Source of the DNA: Corynebacterium comes
GTDB lineage: Bacteria; Actinomycetota; Actinomycetes; Mycobacteriales; Mycobacteriaceae
Direction of reading: 5' to 3'
DNA: 64,000 nucleotides
Assembly (NCBI RefSeq): GCF_009734405.1
Contig: NZ_CP046453.1
Span: 1,178,001-1,242,000 of the forward strand
Below, one piece after another: positions 1 to 8,935 of the stretch (position 1 is the stretch's first letter; the number at the start of each line of letters is the position of its first letter). The position numbers and the translations under genes are program-made. Below the pieces are notes generated by a model that did not search any database, was not told the DNA's origin, and was given only the letters and a program-made list of their open reading frames with translations.

Positions 1-1
1 C

Positions 2-1309
2 CAGATCCTGGTGAGTCTCTCCCCACATTGGGCGATCGAGCTGGTGCTGCGTCATCCATTCCAGGCATTCGTCCTGCTGGGCGCGGTGGTGCTGACGGTC
101 ACCGGCGCTGAGGCGCTCTACGCCGACCTGGGGCATTTCGGTGCCAGGGCCATGCGCCTGGCCTGGCTCACGGCCGCGATGCCGGCCCTCGTGCTCGTCT
201 ATCTGGGGCAGGGCGCACTGGTCATCTCCACACCTGAAGCCGTGGCCAACCCCATGTTCTACCTCGCTCCGCCGGCCCTGCAGATTCCCCTGGTCATTTT
301 CGCCACCATCGCGACCATCATCGCCTCCCAGGCGGTGATCTCGGGGACCTTCTCCGTGACCCGCCAAGCCATCCGTCTGGGCCTGCTGCCCCGACTGGCG
401 GTGAAACACACCTCCCGGCGAGAAGAGGGACAGATCTATCTTTCGATGGTCAACTGGGGCCTGTTCGTCGCCGTCATGGCCCTGGTGCTGCTCTTCGCCT
501 CCTCCGCCGAGCTGGCCAACGCCTACGGTCTGGCGGTCACCGGGACCCTGGTCCTGGAGTCTCTCCTGTTCCTGCTCTTCGCCTCCGCCGTCTGGCGCTG
601 GGGCTGGTGGAAGATCGCTGCCTTTGCGACGCTGATCGGACTACTGGAGATCGCGCTGTTCGCCGCCAACGTCACCAAACTCTTCGCCGGCGGCTGGTTG
701 CCGCTGCTGATAGCCGCGGCGGTGGTGCTGGTCATGACAACCTGGCTGGGTGGCAGTGACCGGGTCTCGACGATTCGCCGCGAGCTGGAAGGCCCCCTCC
801 TGCCGTTCGTGGATGCCCTGCGGTCGACGCGGGTTCGGCGGGTTCCCGGTGTAGTGGTGTTCCCGCACGCCAGCCCCGACACCACCCCACTCGCCCTGGT
901 CAGACTCGTCCGAGACTTCCACGTGCTCCATGAGCACGTGGTCATCGTGCGACTCGTCCATGCCAACGTCCCGCACGTACGCCCTGCAGAGCGGATCCGG
1001 GTCGACGACATCGGCTCGACGGCGGATGGCATCGTGCACGTGACCATCCGGGTCGGATTCATCGATGACCAGGATATCCCCCGCAATCTTGCCCTGGCCC
1101 TCGACCAGAGCCCTGAGCTGCACATCGACCTGGACCAGGCGCTGTACTTCCTCTCGGTGCTCACCCTCCGGCCGCCGCGCACGCCCCGGTTGCGTGACTG
1201 GCGGCAGAAACTGTTCCTCGCTCTGGAGAAGAATCAGGCCAACCGCACCGAAATCTTCCACCTTCCACCCACGCGAACCATCCTGCTGGGATCCGAACTG
1301 CACCTGTAG
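2..1309 (+). CDS. kup: Kup-type potassium uptake protein, C-terminal part (5' end outside window)
   Basis: Potassium/proton symporter of the KUP/HAK/KT family in the cytoplasmic membrane. The frame is open to the left edge, so this is the last 435 residues of a protein that is usually about 600-650 aa. The segment near the start with GAEALYADLGHFG is the Kup signature. Hydrophobic segments fill roughly the first 240 residues, and a soluble C-terminal domain with HEHVVIVRL and YFL motifs follows, as in Kup. It stops about 70 bases before the next gene, with no clear terminator. Family assignment is secure. Start and full length cannot be seen. Confidence 0.93.
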   Translation, partial: QILVSLSPHWAIELVLRHPFQAFVLLGAVVLTVTGAEALYADLGHFGARAMRLAWLTAAMPALVLVYLGQGALVISTPEAVANPMFYLAPPALQIPLVIFATIATIIASQAVISGTFSVTRQAIRLGLLPRLAVKHTSRREEGQIYLSMVNWGLFVAVMALVLLFASSAELANAYGLAVTGTLVLESLLFLLFASAVWRWGWWKIAAFATLIGLLEIALFAANVTKLFAGGWLPLLIAAAVVLVMTTWLGGSDRVSTIRRELEGPLLPFVDALRSTRVRRVPGVVVFPHASPDTTPLALVRLVRDFHVLHEHVVIVRLVHANVPHVRPAERIRVDDIGSTADGIVHVTIRVGFIDDQDIPRNLALALDQSPELHIDLDQALYFLSVLTLRPPRTPRLRDWRQKLFLALEKNQANRTEIFHLPPTRTILLGSELHL

Positions 1310-1378
1310 TTCGGCGAAGCCCACGGACCATCGCCTCGACGATTCCACTGGATCCACCCTCTTCAGGAGGTACCTGGG

Positions 1379-2716
1379 ATGACCACCCCGAACAATCCCC
1401 GCCACATGCAGCCTCCGCCCCCGTCAGGGCCTGTTCCCGGGCAACCCGCTCCCGCCGGGGTGGTCGCCCTCTGGTCCGACACCGTGGGAAGGGCCGCCAC
1501 CCGCTGCGGCCAGGTCCTGCTCATCGCGGCCGTCTCCGCCGGCGTGGTGTGGCTCCTGCTGCGGGTCTACCTCGTGATGATCGCGGCATTCGTGGCGCTG
1601 GTCTTCGCCTCCGCCGTCTACCCGCTGGTCAGATGGCTGGTGGGCAAGGGCTGGTCCCGGTTGTCGGCCACCGGAGTCGTGTTCGTGGGCATCTTCACCC
1701 TGTTGAGTGGAGTGGTCACGGAAATCGTCTTCGCGGTCCGCACTGAGTGGGACTCGTTGTCCACCTCCGCGGTGGAGGGGTGGCACCGGCTCCAGCAGTT
1801 CATCATGTCCGGGCCACTACCCGTTGACACCGGCGCCGTCGACAATGCCCTGCAGCGGGCCACCGGGCTGATCGCCAGCGGCACATTCCTCGGAAGTGCC
1901 GTGACCGGGATCACCATCGCCACGGAAGCGGTCACCGGGCTGATCCTCATGATCGTCATCCTGTTCTTCTTCCTCAAGGACGGGCCGAAGATATGGAACT
2001 TCACCCTGCGGTGGTTCCACGGGGACACCCGGGCGAAGCTCGCCGAGTCCGGGGACCGCACCATCCAGATCCTCGGCGGCTACGTGCGTGGCACGGTGAT
2101 CATCAACGTCATTGAGGCTGTGGTGATCGGAGTGCCGTTGGCACTGCTCGGAGTCCCTCTGGCGTTGCCCCTGGCAGTCATCGTGTTCGTCCTGGGTTTC
2201 CTGCCCATCATCGGCGCCACCTTCGCCACCACTCTGGCCGCACTGGTGGCGTTGGTGACCAATGGCCTGGTCACCGCACTGATTATCGTTGCCCTGGCCA
2301 TCGCCATCAATCAACTGGAGAGTCATCTCCTTCAACCCGTCATCATGGGGCGGACCCTGAGCCTGCACGCGATCGTTGTGCTGCTGGCACTGGCTGTGGG
2401 CACCCTGGTCGGCGGATTCTTCGGGGCCGTCCTCGCCGTCCCCCTGGCCGCCGTGGCCTGGGCGGTGATCCAGGTGTGGACCGACACCTACCAGGCTGGC
2501 GAGGACCCCGTTCTCGGGGAGGACCCGGTCAACCCTGAAAGCCGGGTGGGGTCGAAGTCGACCATGGCGCAACGCTGGAAGTACCAGCAGATGCGCTACC
2601 AGGAATTGTTTGACCTGAGCCCCGTGCAGGGAAAGCGGCGACAATCGCGGGGGAAGAACCCGTCCGACAACCTCACCGACCCTTCACGGCCCACGAGACC
2701 TGGAGGCAGACGCTGA
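1379..2716 (+). CDS. AI-2E family transporter (PerM/YdiK-like membrane protein)
   Basis: Polytopic membrane protein of 445 aa in the AI-2E/PerM superfamily. Members export small molecules or act as Na+/H+ antiporters, and the substrate here is unknown. An AGGAGG ribosome site at 1365-1370 sits 8 bases before the ATG. About eight hydrophobic segments are visible: two early ones (residues about 40-75), a pair around 105-125 and 180-200, and a C-terminal block. The family hallmark is present (PIIGA, then NQLESHLLQPVIMG followed by LVGGFFGAVLAVPLAA). A polar C-terminal tail of about 70 residues rich in Arg and Ser is longer than usual. It may be co-transcribed with kup. Confidence 0.9.
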   Translation: MTTPNNPRHMQPPPPSGPVPGQPAPAGVVALWSDTVGRAATRCGQVLLIAAVSAGVVWLLLRVYLVMIAAFVALVFASAVYPLVRWLVGKGWSRLSATGVVFVGIFTLLSGVVTEIVFAVRTEWDSLSTSAVEGWHRLQQFIMSGPLPVDTGAVDNALQRATGLIASGTFLGSAVTGITIATEAVTGLILMIVILFFFLKDGPKIWNFTLRWFHGDTRAKLAESGDRTIQILGGYVRGTVIINVIEAVVIGVPLALLGVPLALPLAVIVFVLGFLPIIGATFATTLAALVALVTNGLVTALIIVALAIAINQLESHLLQPVIMGRTLSLHAIVVLLALAVGTLVGGFFGAVLAVPLAAVAWAVIQVWTDTYQAGEDPVLGEDPVNPESRVGSKSTMAQRWKYQQMRYQELFDLSPVQGKRRQSRGKNPSDNLTDPSRPTRPGGRR

Positions 2717-2879
2717 CCAGCTCCCCAAGGGCGGGCGGTGATATTTCCGGATCGGGATCCAGGAACTGTCATCCGGCAGTGGCTGTCACCCCTCTCAGCA
2801 GGTGAAAAGAGCATGTGACCGGACCGTGGGTGTATTCCGACCCCGTGGAGGATGCGATCATCGTGGAAAGGACAGGCAG

Positions 2880-3626
2880 ATGCCAGACTGGCTGGCTGCA
2901 GGCGGAGCGGGCCTTAGCGCGGGGGCTGCGCTGCTGCTGGGCAGCGCGATCGCCTGGTTCATCTCCGTACCGACCCGTGTGGTCGCGGTGGTCATGGCCT
3001 TCGGCGCCGGGGTCCTGATCTCTGCCCTGTCTTTCGAGCTTGTGCAGGAAGCGGTGGAGCAGGGCGGACTGGTGGCCACCGCCTCCGGGTTTCTGGGCGG
3101 AGCGCTGGTCTATGTCGGCCTGAATATCCTTCTCGCCCGTCGCGGGGCCCGCCACCGCAAACGATCCGGAAACCAGCAGCCCTCAGCCGGGGAGAGCGGC
3201 GGAGCTGCGATCGCCCTGGGCGCCCTGATTGACGGCATCCCGGAATCCATGGTGCTGGGGCTGAGCTTTCTCACGGGCGGGGGCCTGAGCATCCCGATGC
3301 TCGCTGCGGTGTTCATCTCCAATGTCCCCGAAGGGCTCTCCAGCACCGCCGGTATGAAAAACGCCGGTCGCGGACCCGCCTACATCTTCGGCATCTGGGG
3401 TGGGATCTCCGTCCTCTCAGGTGTTGCTGCTTCAGCCGGCTACCTCCTGCTTGACAATGCTGCCCCGACCTCCCTTGCGTTCGTCAATGCCCTGGCTGCC
3501 GGAGCGATCCTGGCGATGATCACCGACACCATGGTCCCCGAGGCCTTCGAAGAGGCTTCCCTCTACTCGGGATTGATCGCCTCTCTGGGGTTCCTGGCTG
3601 CGTTCAGCCTCCATTCCCTCGGCTGA
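2880..3626 (+). CDS. ZIP family metal transporter
   Basis: Predicted divalent-metal (zinc, iron or manganese) transporter of 248 aa in the cytoplasmic membrane. The ATG at 2880 is preceded by GGAAAGGA, so the longer upstream reading is not used. About eight hydrophobic segments are seen, with the Zip metal-path motifs in the two central helices: GALIDGIPES (usually with an added His) and FISNVPEGL. The first His of the usual HNxPEG pattern is replaced in both helices, so ion choice may differ from ZupT. A short His/Arg/Lys-rich cytoplasmic loop (RRGARHRKR) lies between the third and fourth segments. Family sure, substrate not. Confidence 0.85.
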   Translation: MPDWLAAGGAGLSAGAALLLGSAIAWFISVPTRVVAVVMAFGAGVLISALSFELVQEAVEQGGLVATASGFLGGALVYVGLNILLARRGARHRKRSGNQQPSAGESGGAAIALGALIDGIPESMVLGLSFLTGGGLSIPMLAAVFISNVPEGLSSTAGMKNAGRGPAYIFGIWGGISVLSGVAASAGYLLLDNAAPTSLAFVNALAAGAILAMITDTMVPEAFEEASLYSGLIASLGFLAAFSLHSLG

Positions 3627-3848
3627 TCATCGATATGACACAGGGCCTGAACATCATGGGGGACCCTTCTGACCAGGTCACCTTCCCTTTGCCGGCACTC
3701 GACTGGATCCCCTGAAACGACGTGATTCACCCGGTCAATTCACATCAACCCTTCAGACCTCGGGCGTACTGTCTGAGTTCAGGGAGATCCCCGAAGCCAG
3801 TCGTGTTCTCCCTGGCACGTGACGGCAACAGACCTGAAAGGCCTACCC

Positions 3849-4334
3849 ATGCTGGAGATTCTTGGTCTTCCCACTCACATCCTCCTGCTCCATGCGGCGG
3901 TCGTCATCGTTCCGATGGCTGCCGTCAGCGGTATTGTCTACGCCCTGCGCCCGCCGTGGAGACGCCTCCTGGAGTGGCCGGTCATGGTCCTGGCGGTACT
4001 CGCGGCGGGACTGACGGTGTTCACCGCCAGCGCAGGAGAAGCCCTGGAACGCGCCCTGCCGCCCGGCCCACTGATCCAGGCTCACGCTGAGCAGGGGGAG
4101 CGACTCGAGATCGCCGTCGCCATGTACACCATCGCGGTGGTGCTGTCGGTCGCCGTCACTGGCCCATGGGTGGGCTCAAAAGTGCGGTTGCTGACCACAT
4201 TGCGGGACACCCGCTGGCTGGTCCTGGCGATGCAGGTGCTCACTGTGCTGACCGGGCTGGTTGCGATCTACCAGGTGGTGGTCACCGGCCATACGGGTGC
4301 GCAGGCGGTGTGGACGGATTGGCGTACCGGTTAG
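3849..4334 (+). CDS. DUF2231-like four-helix membrane protein
   Basis: Small membrane protein of 161 aa with four hydrophobic segments. The N-terminal pattern PTHILLLHAAVVIVPMAA, with His in the first helix, is typical of DUF2231 proteins, whose members sometimes bind haem. Function is unknown. The start was placed at ATG 3849, where GAAAGG lies 8 bases upstream, rather than at the longer frame opening at 3819. The 222 bases before it (3627-3848) contain no gene that I can support. The gene ends 92 bases from the convergent ABC transporter operon. Confidence 0.65.
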   Translation: MLEILGLPTHILLLHAAVVIVPMAAVSGIVYALRPPWRRLLEWPVMVLAVLAAGLTVFTASAGEALERALPPGPLIQAHAEQGERLEIAVAMYTIAVVLSVAVTGPWVGSKVRLLTTLRDTRWLVLAMQVLTVLTGLVAIYQVVVTGHTGAQAVWTDWRTG

Positions 4335-4426
4335 CGGGTAGGCTTCGCCCCCTCAGTCCCTGAAGACCGCGTGGCCCACTGTTCCGGGTGGCCGTGGGAA
4401 CGGGGGCTGACACACGGCCGCCCGGA

Positions 4427-5143
4427 TCAGGGGTGCAGCAGGCCCAGGAGCTCACGGCGAAGCTCGGCGGGCGGCTCGACGTCGTGGCGGGGGCGGGGGA
4501 GGTCCACGGCGATGTCGGCGATGACGGTGGCGTCGGGGGAGGGGGACATCACGAGGATGCGGTCGGAGAGCAGGATCGCCTCATCCACGTCGTGGGTGAC
4601 CATGACGACGGTACGGCGGTCCGCCTCCCAGAGCCCCAGCAGCTGCAGCTGAAGCTCCCGACGGGTGAGGGCGTCGAGGGCGCCGAAGGGTTCGTCGAGA
4701 AGCAGGATCTCGGGTTCGACGGCGAAGGCGCGGGCGATGCCGACACGCTGCTGCATGCCGCCGGACAGGCGGGCGGGGCGGCGGTCGGCGGCGTGGGCGA
4801 GGCCGACCATGTCGAGGTGGCGGTCGGCGATCTGGCGACGTTCAGACGCGGAGAGTTCCGGGCGGACGGAGCGCAGGCCGAACTCGATGTTGCCGCGGGC
4901 GGTGAGCCAGGGCAGGAGGGCGTGGTCCTGGAAGACGACGGCGCTGCGGCCGTCGACGGTGATCTCCCCGGTGGAGGGATGATCGAGCCCGGCGATCATG
5001 GACAGGATCGTGGATTTTCCGCACCCGGAGGGGCCGAGGAGGGAGACGAACTGGCCGGGGGAGACGTCGATGGAGGTGGGCGCGATGATGCGGGTCGGGC
5101 CGTAGGATCGGGTGATTTTCTCGAGGGTGATCGTGTTAGTCAT
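4427..5143 (-). CDS. ABC transporter ATP-binding protein (NrtD/SsuB/TauB type)
   Basis: Cytoplasmic ATPase (238 aa) of an importer for a small anion, either nitrate/bicarbonate or a sulfonate. Walker A GPSGCGKST is at residues 37-45, the signature LSGGMQQRVG at 126-135 and Walker B ILLLDEP at 146-152, with the switch His in VMVTHD. It is the last gene of a three-gene minus-strand operon (binding protein, permease, ATPase) and overlaps the permease gene by 8 bases. Sequence alone does not separate the nitrate from the sulfonate families. The McbR-like box upstream of the operon favours sulfur. Confidence 0.9.
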   Translation of the reverse strand: MTNTITLEKITRSYGPTRIIAPTSIDVSPGQFVSLLGPSGCGKSTILSMIAGLDHPSTGEITVDGRSAVVFQDHALLPWLTARGNIEFGLRSVRPELSASERRQIADRHLDMVGLAHAADRRPARLSGGMQQRVGIARAFAVEPEILLLDEPFGALDALTRRELQLQLLGLWEADRRTVVMVTHDVDEAILLSDRILVMSPSPDATVIADIAVDLPRPRHDVEPPAELRRELLGLLHP

Positions 5144-5909
5144 AACGGACCGTCTTCTGTAGTGCTCCGATGAGGTGGTCGAGGATGAGGCCGGTCAGAC
5201 CGATGAGGACGATGGCGACGACGATGGCGTCGATGTCCAGACGGTTCCACATGTTCCACACGAAGAAGCCGATGCCCTGACCTCCCACCAGCATCTCCGC
5301 CGCGATGATGACCAGCCAGGAGGTGGACAGCGAGAGCCGCAGGCCCGTGATGATGCCGGGCAGGGTGGCCGGCAGCCACACCCGGGTGACGGCCAGCCAC
5401 AGCGGGGTGCCCAGGGTGGAGGTGAGTTTGAGGTAGGTCGGGTGGATGTGGAGGACGGCGTCGATGGTGTTGATGAGGATCGGCCACAACGCGGACAGGA
5501 CGATGACGAAGACGGCGGTGCGCTCGGCGTCGAGAAGCAGGGCGAGGCCGATGGGCAGCCAGGCCAGGGGGGAGACCGGGCGCAGGATCTGGATGAGCGG
5601 ATCCACGGCCCAGCGCAGGATCTGCAGGCGGCCGAGCAGGAAGCCCAGGGGGATGGCGATCAGCGCGGCGATGAGGAAGCCGATGAGGACGCGCCGCAGG
5701 CTGGTGAGCAGGTGCCAGAAGATTCCGACGCTGCCCGGGCCTTCCCGGTAGAAGGGGTCGGAGAGGATCTCCACGCCGCGCGTCCACACACCACCAGGGG
5801 TGGGGGCGAGGTCGGCGAGCAGGCCTGCGGAGACCGCGCCCTGCCAGCCGAGGATGAAGAGGGCGAACATCGCCAGGCCGAGGAGGCCGGCCTTCACGCG
5901 GTCATTCAT
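5136..5909 (-). CDS. ABC transporter permease (NrtB/SsuC/TauC type)
   Basis: Integral membrane permease of 257 aa with about six hydrophobic segments and the binding-protein-dependent transport signature around LGTPLWLAVTRVWLPATLPGIITGLR, which contacts the ATPase. The ATG at 5909 forms a four-base ATGA overlap with the stop of the binding-protein gene, and this was preferred to a TTG 12 bases upstream. It forms the membrane channel of the anion importer encoded by its two neighbours. Confidence 0.9.
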   Translation of the reverse strand: MNDRVKAGLLGLAMFALFILGWQGAVSAGLLADLAPTPGGVWTRGVEILSDPFYREGPGSVGIFWHLLTSLRRVLIGFLIAALIAIPLGFLLGRLQILRWAVDPLIQILRPVSPLAWLPIGLALLLDAERTAVFVIVLSALWPILINTIDAVLHIHPTYLKLTSTLGTPLWLAVTRVWLPATLPGIITGLRLSLSTSWLVIIAAEMLVGGQGIGFFVWNMWNRLDIDAIVVAIVLIGLTGLILDHLIGALQKTVRYD

Positions 5910-6880
5910 GCGAGCTCCCAACGGGTGAGCTGCCGGCGCATCCAGGCGGTGGCTGCGGGGTCGGTGGCGTCGCCGAAGTGGATGCGTTCGGGGTCGATGA
6001 CGTCCTCACCCGCCCAGTTCCTGTAGGCACCCTGCAGCACCGGGGAGATGAGCGCCGCGGGCTGGTTGAGGTAGATCTCGCGCGAGAGCATGTCGGCGGC
6101 CTCGGTGTGGTTGCCCGGGGCGTTGAGGAATGACGAGGCCTCGGCGAGTGCGTCGGTGACCGCGAGGGCTTCTCCCGGGTGGGCCTGCCGCCAGTCGTCG
6201 CCCATGGCGATTGCGCAGCAGGGGTGGCGGTCCCAGAACTCCTTCGTCATGTGCAGGACGCGGCCCGAACCGGTGGCCAGGGCCCGCTGGTTGAAGGGCT
6301 CCGGGCCGATGAACCCGTCGATCCCGCCGACCTCGAGCTGGGCGACCATGTCGGCCGGGCGCAGGAGCCGCAGCTCCAGGTCGGCGACGGGGTCGACGCC
6401 GTGGGCGGCGAGCTGGTCGCGGAGCAGCAGCGAGTGGATGGAGTACTCGAAGGGGATGCCGATGACGCGTCCCTTCAGATCCGCGAGTCCGTTGACCTCG
6501 GAGTGGAGACGGGAGGCCACGGTGATGGCCTGACCGTTGGTGTTGAGTGTGTACGCCAGCGTGGTGGGCCGGGAGGTGGGTGTCACGGCCATGGGGGAGA
6601 GCATGTGGGTGACGTGCAGCTGTCCGGTGAGGTAGGCGGACCACAGGTCTGCCCACCCTGCGAAGCGGCGGAGCCGGACGTTGAGGCCGCGGCGCTGGAA
6701 GGCGCCGAGGGCGTCGGCGGCGAGCAGCGGGGAGGAGCACGCGATGGGGACGTAGCCGATGGTCAGCGCATCCCCGGCGTCCGGGCCGGCGGGCATGGCG
6801 CCGACGGCCCTGCCGCCGAGCACCCCGAGTGTGCCGAGGGCGGCGGCGCCGAGGAAAGTGCGCCGGGTGAATATGGCCAC
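5906..6880 (-). CDS. Tat-exported substrate-binding protein of CmpA/NrtA family
   Basis: Extracytoplasmic binding protein of 324 aa that opens the operon. The N-terminus has a twin-arginine signal (RR at residues 6-7, followed by TFLG) and a hydrophobic stretch ending near residue 30. The body resembles nitrate/bicarbonate-binding proteins: FAGWADLWSAYLTGQL, then THMLSPMA, then NTNGQAIT. These overlap in pattern with alkanesulfonate-binding proteins. There is no lipobox, so retention at the cell surface is not explained. An inverted TAGAC-N6-GTCTT sequence 25-40 bases upstream of the start suggests repression by the sulfur regulator McbR. Ligand unproven. Confidence 0.85.
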   Translation of the reverse strand: MAIFTRRTFLGAAALGTLGVLGGRAVGAMPAGPDAGDALTIGYVPIACSSPLLAADALGAFQRRGLNVRLRRFAGWADLWSAYLTGQLHVTHMLSPMAVTPTSRPTTLAYTLNTNGQAITVASRLHSEVNGLADLKGRVIGIPFEYSIHSLLLRDQLAAHGVDPVADLELRLLRPADMVAQLEVGGIDGFIGPEPFNQRALATGSGRVLHMTKEFWDRHPCCAIAMGDDWRQAHPGEALAVTDALAEASSFLNAPGNHTEAADMLSREIYLNQPAALISPVLQGAYRNWAGEDVIDPERIHFGDATDPAATAWMRRQLTRWELA

Positions 6881-6904
6881 GTGGAACCTCCGGTTCGGAA
6901 GAGG

Positions 6905-6920
6905 TAGACAGAACGGTCTT
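6905..6920. promoter_or_regulatory. McbR-like operator (TAGAC-N6-GTCTT)
   Basis: The sequence TAGAC-AGAACG-GTCTT matches 9 of the 10 fixed bases of the C. glutamicum McbR consensus TAGAC-N6-GTCTA (methionine/cysteine repressor). It lies in the 142-base gap between the divergent ABC importer and the DUF262 gene, 25 bases upstream of the importer's first gene. Binding is inferred. Confidence 0.5.
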
Positions 6921-7022
6921 TATCGGGACTTGACCACTGTACAGCTCGGTATGCCGCCATGTCGAACTTTCATTCACCGTGCCCTGCAGCGCGGCCCCAC
7001 CGCCGGGGATAGACTCATCGCC

Positions 7023-8813
7023 ATGGGTTTCACCACGCCGAGCTACGACCTGCCAGATCTTTTCGCCCGCATCGACCGCGGGGATCTCCAGCTCCCTGAT
7101 TTTCAGCGGTCCTACTCCTGGGACGTCGACCGCATCAGGGCGCTCGTCGTGACGGTCCTGCGTGGTTATCCCGTCGGCTCGCTGCTGTCGCTGGACACCC
7201 GGAACGCCCCCCTGCGTTTCCGTCCCCGGCCGATCGCCGGCGCGCCCGCCCCGACGTCATCGCCGGGGCTGCTGCTTCTCGACGGCCAGCAGCGCCTGAC
7301 CACCCTCTACCACTGCCTGCGCGGGGACGGCGCGGTGGACACCGTCGATTTCCGTTCCAAGCGGATCCGCCGCACCTTCTACGTCGACGTCTCCCGCGCG
7401 GTGGAATCCGAGGTGATGCCCGATGAGGCGGTGTTCTCCGTCGACGAGGAAGGCAGCGTGAGGTCCCACTTCGGGCCGGAGATCCCCGGCGGCATCACGG
7501 ACCGGGAGGCGGCGATCGCCCACGGGTGCATCCCCGTGTCGGCCCTGCTCTGGGAGGCCGGCACGGACCTCCTCTTCGACGTCGCCGCCCACGATCCCGG
7601 CGCCCGGGAGGACGTGAAGCGTTTCTACGACCGCACCGTCAAACCCCTGGCCGCCTACGACATCCCGATGATCCGGCTGGCGCGGGAAACCGCCCAGACC
7701 GGTATCGGCTCCATCTTCGCCCAGGCGAACTCCGCCGGCCTGCAGATGGACGTGTTTGAACTGCTCACCGCTGTCTTCGGCACCGAGGACCCGGACTTCT
7801 CCATGGTGCAGGACTGGGAGCAGACGGAACGGGAGCTGCGCCGGTACCCGGCCCTCGACGGGGTCGAGCGGACCGACTTCCTCACCGCCGTCTCCCTGCT
7901 GGTCACCTCCCGCAAGGGGCAGGCGAAGGGACAGCGTGAGGACATCCTCAACCTCACGTTGGCGGACTATCTGCAGGCGCGGGCCGAGCTGCGGATCACC
8001 TTCCGCGAGACCGCGGAGTTCCTCTCCCAGCGCTGCATGCTCACCATCGAGCAGGTGCCGTACACCGCGCAGCTGATACCGCTGGCCGTCATCTTCGCCC
8101 GGTTGGCGGAAACCCCGAGGGCACTGGCGTCCGCCCGGGCGTGGGACAGGCTCAACCAGTGGTTCTGGTGCGGCATCCTCGGCGAGCTCTACGGCTCAGC
8201 CGCCGTGACCAACCGTGCTGCCCGGGACGTCGACCAGGTCACCTCCTGGATCTGCGACGCTTCCGCGGAAACGCCCAGGACGATCGGCGACGCCACCTTC
8301 TCCGAGTCCAGGTTGTTCTCGGTGCGGGAGAATTCCGGGGTGTACCAGGGGATCTATGCCCTGCTGATGGGGCGCGGCGCCCGCGACTGGCGTACCTCAC
8401 AGCCCTTCGACCGCTGGACCTTCCCCGACCTTCAGCCTGGTTTCCACCGGGTGTTCCCCGCAGAATGGTGCCGGGACAACCACATTGAGCCGGTCGTGGC
8501 GGACAGCGTGCTCAACCGCACTCCCATGGGCAAACGCACCGAGGTGGTCATCGAGGGCTACTCGCCCACGCAGTACCTCTCGCGGGTGCAGACGAAATCG
8601 CTTCTCGACGACGCCGACTTCGACACCGTCCTGGCCACCCATGAACTCGACCCGGAACTGCTGCACCGCTCCGACTTCCACGCCTTCCTCCGCGACCGCC
8701 GGGTCCGGTTCCTCGGGATGGTGGAACACGCGATGGGCAAGCCGGTCGTCAGGGACGTCGACGACCTCGATTACAGCGGGGGTGACGAAGGTCCCAACGC
8801 GTTCCGCGAGTGA
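7023..8813 (+). CDS. DUF262 domain protein (GmrS/GmrSD-like)
   Basis: Protein of 596 aa with an N-terminal ParB-like DUF262 domain: LPDFQRSYSW at residues 24-33 and LDGQQRLTTL at 86-95, the nucleotide-binding/hydrolysis motifs of GmrS, DndB and SspE relatives. In the C-terminal third, FHRVFPAEWC (from residue 474) followed by SVLNRTPMG resembles the degenerate HxxFP...N pattern of DUF1524 His-Me nucleases, with the first His not doubled. Such proteins are often type IV restriction or other anti-phage enzymes. It stands alone, without methylase or phosphorothioation genes. The start at ATG 7023 was chosen because homology begins just after it, and the ribosome site is weak. Confidence 0.75.
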   Translation: MGFTTPSYDLPDLFARIDRGDLQLPDFQRSYSWDVDRIRALVVTVLRGYPVGSLLSLDTRNAPLRFRPRPIAGAPAPTSSPGLLLLDGQQRLTTLYHCLRGDGAVDTVDFRSKRIRRTFYVDVSRAVESEVMPDEAVFSVDEEGSVRSHFGPEIPGGITDREAAIAHGCIPVSALLWEAGTDLLFDVAAHDPGAREDVKRFYDRTVKPLAAYDIPMIRLARETAQTGIGSIFAQANSAGLQMDVFELLTAVFGTEDPDFSMVQDWEQTERELRRYPALDGVERTDFLTAVSLLVTSRKGQAKGQREDILNLTLADYLQARAELRITFRETAEFLSQRCMLTIEQVPYTAQLIPLAVIFARLAETPRALASARAWDRLNQWFWCGILGELYGSAAVTNRAARDVDQVTSWICDASAETPRTIGDATFSESRLFSVRENSGVYQGIYALLMGRGARDWRTSQPFDRWTFPDLQPGFHRVFPAEWCRDNHIEPVVADSVLNRTPMGKRTEVVIEGYSPTQYLSRVQTKSLLDDADFDTVLATHELDPELLHRSDFHAFLRDRRVRFLGMVEHAMGKPVVRDVDDLDYSGGDEGPNAFRE

Positions 8814-8935
8814 ACGGGGGTGGTCCCCGACGTGGCCTGGCTCATAAATGAGCAGGTCGTGGCACGACCCCAACATGCACCGACTAAAGTGTCATACGTT
8901 CCACGCCCTCATTTACGAAGCAGGAGTACACACCC

